Shown here piece after piece: positions 6,197-12,950 of a DNA stretch of 15,010 nt. This DNA comes from JBOHSA01 sp050732995 (GTDB lineage Bacteria; Gemmatimonadota; Gemmatimonadetes; Gemmatimonadales; GWC2-71-9): NCBI GenBank assembly GCA_050732995.1, contig JBOHSA010000127.1, positions 1-15,010 on the forward strand. Direction: 5' to 3'. The notes beneath the pieces were generated by a model that searched no databases, had not been told where the DNA came from, and saw nothing but the letters and a program-made list of their open reading frames with translations. Within the stretch, counting starts at the first letter, position 1. Each line of letters opens with the position of its first letter. A program made the position numbers and the translations under genes.

Positions 6197-6871
6197 TCAG
6201 GCGCGCCGGAGCGGCACGCGCAGGGCGATGCTCAGGCTCGATAGCTGTTCCAGACGCCGAGCGGCGCCTTGTCTGGGAAAGTCGTAGCGCTCCAGGGCGT
6301 AGCGCGCTTCCACGCTCGCGGACCCGAGCCGGTAGTTCATCCCCGCGCCGGCGGCGAGCGCGAGGTCGGGACCGGGTAACCCGCTCACCGCCACGACCGG
6401 GAGCAGGGCTGTGCTGGCGACCGCCTGCACGCGCCGGTTCGCGAACGGGACCCGGGCTTCGGCCCCGAGCGACACCGTCGTCCAGCCCTGGCGGGCGAGC
6501 GGGGTCGAATAGCTGCGGCGGCCAGCCCGTCCGACCAGTGCGAGCCACGGCCGCAGCTCCAGGCTCGCCGCCACGCCGAGCGCGCCGACATCCCGGTCCA
6601 CCGCCCCCGTGGCCTTGGCCTCGAGCGACCCCAGTTCCACCCACCCCCCGAGGCGCCAGCGCGGGGTGAGATCGACCGCCAGCTCGAGGCTGAGCAGCAC
6701 CCCGGCCGACGGCTCGACCCCGAAGCCCGCGTCCACGCGGTGCTCGGCCGACGCCAGCCGCACCAGGCCCGTCACGGGCTGTCGCTGGGCCGCGAGGTCG
6801 GGGAAACCGGCGCCCAGCGCGCAGCCGAGGACCGCGACGGTTGAGCGCAGCGGTCCCGGCCAGCGGCTCAG
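6197..6871 (-). CDS. Putative outer-membrane beta-barrel protein (CTG start proposed)
   Basis: About 224 residues. Alternating polar/hydrophobic strands (for example VELGSLEAKATG, LALVGRAGRRSYST, TTVSLGAEARVPFA, SVEARYALERYDFP, LSSLSIALRVPL) separated by Gly- and Arg-rich turns indicate a small outer-membrane beta-barrel. The family is not recognised. The first ATG/GTG (GTG at 6775) gives a mature-looking protein without an export signal. Reading back in frame to a CTG at 6871 restores a clear signal peptide (PLRSTVAVLGCALGAGFPDL then AAQ). That CTG overlaps the upstream TGA as CTGA, with GGAG seven bases before it. I therefore place the start at 6871. Confidence 0.65.
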   Translation of the reverse strand: MSRWPGPLRSTVAVLGCALGAGFPDLAAQRQPVTGLVRLASAEHRVDAGFGVEPSAGVLLSLELAVDLTPRWRLGGWVELGSLEAKATGAVDRDVGALGVAASLELRPWLALVGRAGRRSYSTPLARQGWTTVSLGAEARVPFANRRVQAVASTALLPVVAVSGLPGPDLALAAGAGMNYRLGSASVEARYALERYDFPRQGAARRLEQLSSLSIALRVPLRRA

Positions 6872-7935
6872 GGACCCACTCCGGCGGCCGGCGTGATGAC
6901 GAGGATCGTTTGCGCGATCAGGTCCGCATTGCGGCGCGCGATCGCGTCGTTGGCCGCCCGCCGCTCGGCGCGGCGGCGCTCGTTGGCGGCGACGTTGTCG
7001 GGCAGGTCGCGCGGCCGCCGGCCAGTGACGAACGCGACGACACCCGTGAAGCTGGCGCCGAGCATCACGGCCGCCGACCGCCCGCCCCCGCCATCGCCGC
7101 CGTTCAAGGCCTCGGCCGCCAGGCCGTCCGCAATCAGCCAGACGCCGGCGGCGACGCCGAGCCCCTTGAGCAAGTCGCCGGTCGCGGCGGACGTGGTGGA
7201 GCGCTCGGGGAGCAGGTCGTCCCGGCCCAGGTCCGGCAGTGTGTCCTCCAGGGGCGTGACCTCGTGCCGGATCTCAAAATAGACGCGGGCCGAGTCGGTC
7301 CTGGTCTCCAGACGACTGCGCCCGGTGATCACGAGCTCGTAGCGTCCCGGCAGCGCGAGGCGACCGCCGGCAGCGAGGCCGTCCCAGCCGATCTCCCGGG
7401 GGCCGTCGTTGTCGCCGGTGAAGACCACAACCCGTCGCTCCTCCGGTGCCGGGCCGACCGCCGGCCGCACTTCCCCGCGCAGCACCGCCGCGTGCGTGGA
7501 CACGACCGAGAACGTGACCCGCTCTATCCGCGGATCCACCCGGGCGGCAGCGACGGGTCTCACCCCGACCCCGAAACTCCGGCGGCGCGCCACATCGAAC
7601 GCCGCGAGCTGGGCCGGCGTGAACTGGCGGCGGTCGAGATCCGTAAACGGATCTCGCTCCAGCGCGTTGCGGAAGTAGAATGCCGCGGAGTCCGCCTGTC
7701 CGACGAGGGCGAGCGAGGCGCCCAGGTACCGGTAAGCCTCCACGCGCTGGCCGGGGGTCATCTCGTCGGGCCAGGCGGGCGAAACGACCTGGCGCAGGAG
7801 CGGCAGGGCGCGCTCGATGTCGACCCGCTCGTAGAGTTCGCGCGCCCGCCGCAGGAGCTCGGCGGTCTGCTCCTGCCCCGTCACCGCGCGGAGCGGCACC
7901 AGCAGCAGCGTCACCGCGAGCGCCAGCCGGCTCAC
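6868..7935 (-). CDS. Secreted TPR-like protein with beta domain and C-terminal membrane segments
   Basis: Protein of 355 residues. The GTG start at 7935 overlaps the kinase stop as GTGA. After a signal peptide (residues 1-20), helical repeats follow at about 22-112 (ELLRRARELYERVDIERALP, then AYRYLGASLALVGQADSAAF, with FYFRNALERDPF), a TPR pattern. A beta-strand region at about 120-225 resembles FlgD/Ig-like domains (LPGRYELVITGRS). Two hydrophobic segments, about 250-272 and 288-308, flank a Gly-rich loop, and an Arg/Ala-rich helix follows. Tight linkage to the kinase suggests a shared task, perhaps sensing or scaffolding in the periplasm, but this is inference. The exact family is not recognised. 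Confidence 0.75.
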   Translation of the reverse strand: MSRLALAVTLLLVPLRAVTGQEQTAELLRRARELYERVDIERALPLLRQVVSPAWPDEMTPGQRVEAYRYLGASLALVGQADSAAFYFRNALERDPFTDLDRRQFTPAQLAAFDVARRRSFGVGVRPVAAARVDPRIERVTFSVVSTHAAVLRGEVRPAVGPAPEERRVVVFTGDNDGPREIGWDGLAAGGRLALPGRYELVITGRSRLETRTDSARVYFEIRHEVTPLEDTLPDLGRDDLLPERSTTSAATGDLLKGLGVAAGVWLIADGLAAEALNGGDGGGGRSAAVMLGASFTGVVAFVTGRRPRDLPDNVAANERRRAERRAANDAIARRNADLIAQTILVITPAAGVGP

Positions 7936-9485
7936 GGCCTTCCTCCGCCCTCTTGGAGGGTGATCCGTCCGAGCCACAGCGTGGAATCGGCCTGTACGAC
8001 GAGCGTCGTGTCGAACGTGCGATACCCGGCCGCTCGCACCTGGAGCCGCCGGCTGCCGGCCGCTACCGGGAGGTCGACCAGGCTCCCAATCCCCACGCGC
8101 CGGCCGTCCACCAGGATCTCCGCGTCGCCCGGGGTCGTCAGCACCCGGAGCCTCCCCACCGCGACCCGAGGAGGAGGAGATACGGGGCTTGACGGTGCGG
8201 AGAGCGAGGACGCCACGGCGGCGCGCCCGGCGCTGTCGACCGGCGGGGGGAGCGGGGCCTGCTGCTCCGGCCCCAGCGCAGCGCGACCCTCGCGGAGCGC
8301 CCACCACGCCGCGCCGCCCAGGATCAGCACCGCTCCCGCGGCGGCGAACGCCAGGGCGCGTTGGCGCCGCCACGGGCGTTGTGCCCGGAACAGCGCGAGC
8401 GACAGCGTGTGCGCGTCGGCCAGCGGAGGGAGCGAGCGCGTGTGGAGCTTGGGACGGGAGGCACCGCCGGCGAGCTCGCGCAGGATGCGCTCGCTGCCGC
8501 GTCGATCCGCTTCGGTAAATGGGATGCACTCGATCGCGGCCAACATCGCGCCGGTCGTGGGGAACCGTTCCGCGGGATCCTTGGCCAACGCGCGCGTCAC
8601 GACCTGGACGAGGGCGGCGGGGACGTCGTCCCGCACCGCGCTGACGTCGGGCACCGGGGTCAACAGATGATGTTGGAGAATGCCGGCGAGCGTCTCCGTC
8701 TCGAACGGGACCGCGCCCGTCAGCATCTGGAATGCGACGATGCCGAGCGAGTACTGGTCGCTCTGAGGTCCGGCCCGGCGCCCCGCACACTGCTCGGGGC
8801 TCATGAACGCGGGCGTCCCGATCAAGGTGCCGACGGCCGTGAGGGTGGCGTCGGACGCCCGGAGCGCGATGCCGAAGTCCGAGACCATGACCCGCCCGTC
8901 CGTGTCCACCAGGATGTTGGCGCTCTTGACGTCGCGGTGGATGATGTCCCGTTCGTGGGCGAAGGCCAACGCACGCGTGGCGGCCCGGAGCACCGCCAGC
9001 ACCACCGGGACGGGCAGCGCGCCCTGGGCCTCGACCATGGCGTCCAGCGCGCGCCCCTCGATGAACTTCATCACGATGTGGAGGATGCCCCCCACCTGCC
9101 CCACCCGGTACACCGGGATGATGTTCGGATGGTCGAGCTCGGCCGCCATCCGCGCCTCGCGCTTGAAGCGCTCCACGGCGTGGACCGTGATGCCCAGATC
9201 CGGTGGGAGCACCTTGAGGGCCACCAGGCGTTGGAGGGCCACCTCCGTGGCCTTGAACACGACCGCCATCCCACCGCGGGCCAGTTCCTGCTCCACCTCG
9301 TACTCTCCCGAGAACACCATCCGCAAGCGCTCGAGCAGGGCATCGTCTTCGACCGGGGGCGCCACCTCAGTGACAGCGTGCGGATCCAGCGCCTGCACTC
9401 CGCAGTTGCCGCAGAAGCGCGAGCCCGGAGGGATGTCCACCCCGCACCGAAAGCACCGCGTCAGGGCGATGGGGAGGTCCCGCAA
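7932..9485 (-). CDS. Membrane-anchored Ser/Thr protein kinase with zinc ribbon and PEGA domain
   Basis: Kinase of up to 517 residues. Order of parts: a zinc ribbon (CFRC at 11-14, CGNC at 25-28), a Hanks-type kinase domain (about 61-325), a transmembrane helix (about 377-397), a Pro/Ser-rich linker and a periplasmic PEGA domain (about 444-511, including TPGDAEILVDGRRVG). All key kinase residues are present: glycine loop ARGGMAVV (69-76), Lys 91, HRDVKSAN (183-190), DFG (203-205) and SPE (229-231). The enzyme should be active and phosphorylate Ser/Thr in the cytoplasm, with PEGA as a possible envelope sensor. The start is unsettled: the TTG at 9485 overlaps the lipoprotein gene by 25 bases, while a CTG at 9464 would give a CTGA overlap and begin three residues before the first Cys. 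Neither has a strong Shine-Dalgarno sequence. Confidence 0.93.
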   Translation of the reverse strand: MRDLPIALTRCFRCGVDIPPGSRFCGNCGVQALDPHAVTEVAPPVEDDALLERLRMVFSGEYEVEQELARGGMAVVFKATEVALQRLVALKVLPPDLGITVHAVERFKREARMAAELDHPNIIPVYRVGQVGGILHIVMKFIEGRALDAMVEAQGALPVPVVLAVLRAATRALAFAHERDIIHRDVKSANILVDTDGRVMVSDFGIALRASDATLTAVGTLIGTPAFMSPEQCAGRRAGPQSDQYSLGIVAFQMLTGAVPFETETLAGILQHHLLTPVPDVSAVRDDVPAALVQVVTRALAKDPAERFPTTGAMLAAIECIPFTEADRRGSERILRELAGGASRPKLHTRSLPPLADAHTLSLALFRAQRPWRRQRALAFAAAGAVLILGGAAWWALREGRAALGPEQQAPLPPPVDSAGRAAVASSLSAPSSPVSPPPRVAVGRLRVLTTPGDAEILVDGRRVGIGSLVDLPVAAGSRRLQVRAAGYRTFDTTLVVQADSTLWLGRITLQEGGGRP

Positions 9486-9883
9486 CCGGGAGCGGCCGCC
9501 GGCGGATTCGAGCTCACCCGAATCTTCTGGATGAGGGTCGGCACGGTGTCGGTGAAGATCGAATTCAGAAAGCGGATGCTCAGCTCGGCTTGGCCGTTCC
9601 TCAGGCCCACCAGCGAGTCGCCGCCGGAGGTCAGGAGCACAATATCCGCAAACGCAGCCGGCACCACGATCTCGAGGCGAGGGTTAGGCAAGCGCGCGTC
9701 TCTTACGCAGACGTCCACGCTGAACGGCACCGTGTCTCCGGCGGCGATGATCGTGTCCCCACGGAACGCGATGACCACGTCCTCGAGGCGCCCGGGGCGG
9801 AACACGTCGCCCAGGGCGCATGCGGCAGACCAGCCGCCCAGCCCCATGAGCGCAATCGCCCCGACTGCACGGCACCGCTGCAT
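9461..9883 (-). CDS. Small Ig-like lipoprotein upstream of the kinase
   Basis: Protein of 140 residues. The N-terminus has a basic start, a hydrophobic core (AVGAIALMGLGGW) and SAAC, a plausible lipobox with the lipidated Cys at 22, although the -3 residue (Ser) is not the usual Leu. The mature part (about 35-125) is made of short beta strands (VVIAFRGDTIIAAGDTVPFS, DSLVGLRNGQAELSIRF, IQKIRVS) like a bacterial Ig-like (Big2-type) fold. The ATG at 9883 is supported by GGAGG a few bases upstream. It overlaps the kinase reading frame, so the two are probably co-translated and the lipoprotein may be a partner or ligand-binding subunit of the PEGA kinase. That role is inference. Confidence 0.7.
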   Translation of the reverse strand: MQRCRAVGAIALMGLGGWSAACALGDVFRPGRLEDVVIAFRGDTIIAAGDTVPFSVDVCVRDARLPNPRLEIVVPAAFADIVLLTSGGDSLVGLRNGQAELSIRFLNSIFTDTVPTLIQKIRVSSNPPAAAPGCGTSPSP

Positions 9884-9986
9884 GGCCCCTCCAGGAGAAC
9901 CGCCGGGAGTCTCAGGCTCCAAAGTGCGGGCCAACCCTGCTAGGGGCAACTCCTTGTTGCGTCGGAGCAACACCGTCCTGCCGCGT

Positions 9987-10002
9987 GCGGGGCTCACCCC
10001 GC
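9987..10002 (-). other. Hairpin at the end of the DUF5916 gene
   Basis: Six-base arms GCGGGG and CCCCGC surround a four-base loop that contains the stop codon TGA of the outer-membrane gene. No T run follows on the minus strand, so termination is doubtful. A stabilising or attenuating 3' structure before the lipoprotein gene is possible. Confidence 0.3.
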
Positions 10003-12204
10003 TAATGAAAGCTGGCGCGTGAACTTGACGATGAACGCGCGGCTGAGCGGCGCCGCGAGCGCGCCGGTGCGCTCGGCCCGGTTGTAGACAAGGAAGAGGC
10101 CGGTCCCGGCCGTATTGAGCCACCCGAACCGCACGTTGCCGGACCAGGTCTCCGTCTGGTTGCTGTATTGCACGAGCGACTGCAGGTAGAGCCGCGGCGT
10201 GAACGCGTACCCGACGCGGAGGCCCAGAAGGGTCGCTTCGAAGCGGCCTTCCGGCAGCTCGACCCGCGAATAGCTCACGCGCAGCGCGGCGAGCAGCGTC
10301 GCGCCGCCGCGGGCGGTCAGCGTGCCGAACCCGCCGCGCCGGTGGCCGGAGAGAAACCCGCCGACGTCCAGCCCGCCGTTGAACGAGACCGGCGCGCTCT
10401 CGTTGGTATAGAACCGCCAGCCGGCCTCGAGGTTGTCGTAGGTGCCCGGCGGCACGATCACGCCGGGCCTGATCTCGAACGGCTGCTTGAGCCCCTCGCG
10501 GGTCCAGTTGATGGCGGGACTGAAGAAGGCGCCGTTAGCGAACGCGACATGGCTGTCGAAGTGCAGCAGCGCCGTCTCGTTGAACCCGGAGAAGTCGAAG
10601 AAGCCGCGATACGACATGTGGGGCCGCAGCTCCCGGAGCCAGGGGACGCCGGCGAAGCGCACGTGCCGCAGCCAGCGGGCATGGACGAACCGGTACCCCG
10701 CCCGCTCGAGGAACCCGACCTCGGGGTTGAAGTCCTCGCCCACCTCGCGGTAGCCGCCTTCGAGCTCCCAGTCGCGCGTCGTATAGCTCCCGCTCAGCGC
10801 GACCGCGTGGTCCCGCCCGTTGAGGCCCGGCGTGCGGGTGTCGGCGGCGTACGCGTCGAGGGCGGCGGCCTCCCCCAAGCCGAGCCGCCCGTCCAGGACG
10901 TAGGTCTGGTTGGAGCTGTCGCGCCCCTCGGTGGTCCCCCGGTTGACGACCATGGCGCCGAGCCGCGAGCGGTTGGGCAGCTCGCGCAGCACGCGGGCGA
11001 CGGCGTAGTTGATGGCCGGCGGGCCGCCGCCTACCCCTTCCGTCTGGATGTCCAGGAAGCCGACGAGCAAGCCCGCGGCTTTCCCGGTGAGGCGGCCGCC
11101 CCCGGCGATCGGCACCGGCGCGCCGCTCGGGTCGATCCCGATGCGCCGGCTGAAGAACAGGTCGACCGTCTCCGGCGTCCCCACGGCGAAGACGCCGGCG
11201 TTCTCCAGGAAGAAGGGCCGCTTCTCGGGGAAGAAGAGGCTGAAGCGGGACAGGTTCACCTGCTGCTCGTCCACTTCGACCTGCGCGAAATCGGTGTTCC
11301 CGGTGAGATCGAGCGCGAGGCTCGGGGTGACGCTCAGCTTGGCGTCGCCCCCCAGCTCGACCTCGTCGCGCGCGGGCCCGATCCCCCCGCTGGGCGCCGA
11401 ATCACGGGCGGTCGACGCACGCACGTACGGCGTGATCGTGGCGGTGCGCCGGGCCGGCAGCTCGATGCCTTCGAGCGCGCCGGCTTCGGATACGCGGTAC
11501 AGCGAGTACTGGCGCGGCACCGGGGACCAATACGCTTGCTCGTTGCGCCGCCGGATGTGGCGCGCGAAGTTGAGCCCCCACGTCTGCCGGCCGCCGCGCC
11601 CGTAGCGCAGCGTGGAGAACGGAATGCGGAACTCGGCGTACCACCCGCGCGCGTCGATGGAGGTGGCGACGCGCCAGCTGCCGTCCCAATTGAGATTGAA
11701 GCCGCCGCCCGAGCCCGTCTGCTGGCGCTGGAGCGCGCCCGGGCTGCCCGTGCCCTCGCGGGTGACCTGCCCGTCGTATTCGATCCCGGCGGGATTGGTT
11801 CCGAAGACGAAGGCGTTCTGCCGGTCGCGGTAGGTGTCGAGCAGAATGAGGAACGCATCGGTGTCGTCCAGCCGGGCGTCGCGCCGGCTCTCGCCGTGCA
11901 CGATTCCCGCCGGATCCGAATCGTACAACCACACGCCCAGATACAGCGCGTCGGCATCGAACAGGATCCGGACTTCCGTCCGCTCGGTGGCGGGCTCGCC
12001 TTCCCGGGGCTCGCGCTGGCGGAAGCCGGAGAGCGCTTCGGCGGTTTGCCACGCCGGGTCGTCGAGGCGGCCGTCCACCGTGGGGGGCGTGGCGGTGCGG
12101 CGGGCGGTGGCCGACACGGGCGTTCGGCCATCGCCGGTCTGGGCGGCCAGGCGGGTTGGGAGCACGAGGAGAGCTAGGGGGACGAGCGCGACGGCGCGGG
12201 GCAA
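9994..12204 (-). CDS. DUF5916-type outer-membrane protein with N-terminal CBM9-like domain
   Basis: Protein of 736 residues. After a signal peptide (cleavage near LAAQ, residues 19-22) comes a CBM9-like domain at about 40-225, with PTVDGRLDDPAW (41-52), VRILFDADALYLGVWLYD (78-95) and an EFRIPFSTLRYG region (191-202). The DUF5916 hallmark follows at about 303-340: NTDFAQVEVDEQQVNLSRFS, then FFPEKRPFFLENAGVF. The last 350 or so residues are strand-rich with many Arg/Tyr/Trp, consistent with an outer-membrane beta-barrel ending in TRQLSLAG. Relatives have no settled function; carbohydrate binding is suggested by the first domain only. The TTG start at 12204 is preferred because AAGGAG lies five bases upstream and the signal peptide begins directly. 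It is the first gene of the envelope cluster; a 110-base gap separates it from the lipoprotein gene. Confidence 0.88.
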   Translation of the reverse strand: MPRAVALVPLALLVLPTRLAAQTGDGRTPVSATARRTATPPTVDGRLDDPAWQTAEALSGFRQREPREGEPATERTEVRILFDADALYLGVWLYDSDPAGIVHGESRRDARLDDTDAFLILLDTYRDRQNAFVFGTNPAGIEYDGQVTREGTGSPGALQRQQTGSGGGFNLNWDGSWRVATSIDARGWYAEFRIPFSTLRYGRGGRQTWGLNFARHIRRRNEQAYWSPVPRQYSLYRVSEAGALEGIELPARRTATITPYVRASTARDSAPSGGIGPARDEVELGGDAKLSVTPSLALDLTGNTDFAQVEVDEQQVNLSRFSLFFPEKRPFFLENAGVFAVGTPETVDLFFSRRIGIDPSGAPVPIAGGGRLTGKAAGLLVGFLDIQTEGVGGGPPAINYAVARVLRELPNRSRLGAMVVNRGTTEGRDSSNQTYVLDGRLGLGEAAALDAYAADTRTPGLNGRDHAVALSGSYTTRDWELEGGYREVGEDFNPEVGFLERAGYRFVHARWLRHVRFAGVPWLRELRPHMSYRGFFDFSGFNETALLHFDSHVAFANGAFFSPAINWTREGLKQPFEIRPGVIVPPGTYDNLEAGWRFYTNESAPVSFNGGLDVGGFLSGHRRGGFGTLTARGGATLLAALRVSYSRVELPEGRFEATLLGLRVGYAFTPRLYLQSLVQYSNQTETWSGNVRFGWLNTAGTGLFLVYNRAERTGALAAPLSRAFIVKFTRQLSLAG

Positions 12205-12222
12205 GGCGGCTCCTTCAGCGAA

Positions 12223-12258
12223 CGGGTGGGTGATCAGTAAATGTAGTTCACCCGCCCG
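12223..12258 (-). promoter_or_regulatory. Inverted repeat around a -10-like box before the DUF5916 gene
   Basis: Eleven-base arms (12223-12233 and 12248-12258, one T-G mismatch) enclose a 14-base AT-rich centre. On the minus strand the centre contains TACATT, the same -10-like hexamer seen before tyrA. The repeat lies about 19-54 bases upstream of the start codon. It could be a repressor or activator operator, a leader hairpin, or a terminator-like structure after the tRNA-like gene. No -35 element is visible. Confidence 0.35.
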
Positions 12259-12296
12259 AGTCCGTTGGTCTCGTCGTTCCCCGGCCCGGCCTCCAG

Positions 12297-12374
12297 TGCC
12301 CGGGGCAGGACTCGAACCTGCATGCCCCCAAAGAATTTCAAGTCCCTTGCGTCTACCGATTTCGCCACCCGGGC
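12297..12374 (-). tRNA. Degenerate tRNA-Leu-like gene with anticodon TGA
   Basis: A 78-base copy of the intact tRNA-Leu at 14594-14677. The acceptor stem (GCCCGGG with CCCGGGC), A at the discriminator position, D arm and T arm are identical to the intact gene. Three transitions and a six-base deletion mark it. Two transitions in the 3' side of the anticodon stem turn G-C pairs into G-U pairs, so the stem can still form. One turns anticodon TAA into TGA (12338-12340), which would read serine UCA. The deletion removes GACCCC from the variable arm and destroys its helix. Leucine-type features with a serine anticodon and no long variable arm make a normal role doubtful. It is probably a pseudogene, possibly an odd mischarging tRNA. 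Confidence 0.7.
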
Positions 12375-12378
12375 CCCC

Positions 12379-12410
12379 TAAAACCTAAGGCGGGATGCGA
12401 CACGCACCCG
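12379..12410 (-). terminator. Possible terminator after the small exported protein gene
   Basis: Arms CGGGTGCG (12403-12410) and CGCATCCCG (12391-12399) pair on the minus strand with one bulged base and a three-base loop. The T-rich stretch TTAGGTTTT follows after two C. It begins ten bases after the stop at 12420. The T run is displaced, so efficiency is uncertain, and the same T-rich stretch also precedes the other tRNA copy without a hairpin. Confidence 0.35.
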
Positions 12411-12419
12411 CGCCAAGGC

Positions 12420-12947
12420 TCACGGAGCGTCCGGCCTTGCCGGGACCAGCGAGTCCCGCGCCGCCGCCGGTAACCCTTGCGGGAAGCGCGCCCGCGGGCG
12501 CAACTGTTCCGCCTGCGGACTCGTGAGCGTCAGATAGCGCGCTGAGTGTAGCGATGGGGCGGAGATGGCCCCAACGAGGGCCCAAAGCGCCGCCGTGCCA
12601 ACAAGTATGTCGCCGCAGTCCGCACCATCGACGCTGGAGCATGCGGCGGTGAGTACGGCGCCGGACACAATCCCGGCGACGAGGCTCCATGTCAAGGCGC
12701 CCTCGGCGCCCATGCCGCCGCGGTCGACGCGCACCGAGACCCCCTCGGTCAGGGGCACACCGGTGACGCGACCCTGGTGCAGCAGCCACAGGCTGTCCCC
12801 CTCCGCCGCCAGCAGCTCTCCTGTATAGGTTGCGCTCCCGGACACGCTCACTCGCACCTGGCTGCCGAGCGGCGGGCTCAGCCGCTGCGCCGGTGCAGCC
12901 GGTGCGGCGGCGACCCAGAGGAATCCCAAGGACAGTATCGCGCGCAT
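12420..12947 (-). CDS. Small exported membrane protein, unrecognised family
   Basis: Protein of 175 residues. Signal peptide MRAILSLGFLWVAAAPAAPA is followed by a compact beta region at about 29-73 (SQVRVSVSGSATYTGELLAA, GDSLWLL, VTGVPLTEGVSVRVDRG), similar in style to SH3- or LSm-like barrels. Two hydrophobic segments then follow at about 83-100 (LTWSLVAGIVSGAVLTAAC) and 112-130 (DILVGTAALWALVGAIS), with a Pro/Arg-rich tail. The start at 12947 has a perfect ribosome-binding site, GGAGGTGA, six bases upstream, which itself contains the stop of the preceding lipoprotein gene. The two genes are thus coupled. No function can be assigned from the sequence. Confidence 0.75.
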   Translation of the reverse strand: MRAILSLGFLWVAAAPAAPAQRLSPPLGSQVRVSVSGSATYTGELLAAEGDSLWLLHQGRVTGVPLTEGVSVRVDRGGMGAEGALTWSLVAGIVSGAVLTAACSSVDGADCGDILVGTAALWALVGAISAPSLHSARYLTLTSPQAEQLRPRARFPQGLPAAARDSLVPARPDAP

Positions 12948-12950
12948 ACG

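Noticed and set aside
7936..8790. Upstream extension of the TPR gene frame to 640 residues
   Set aside because: It overlaps the kinase gene out of frame and lacks any family signal; the signal peptide begins at the GTG at 7935.
10168..12177. Plus-strand open frame of 669 codons opposite the DUF5916 gene
   Set aside because: Low-complexity antisense frame with no signal, motif or ribosome-binding site; the minus-strand gene has strong family motifs.
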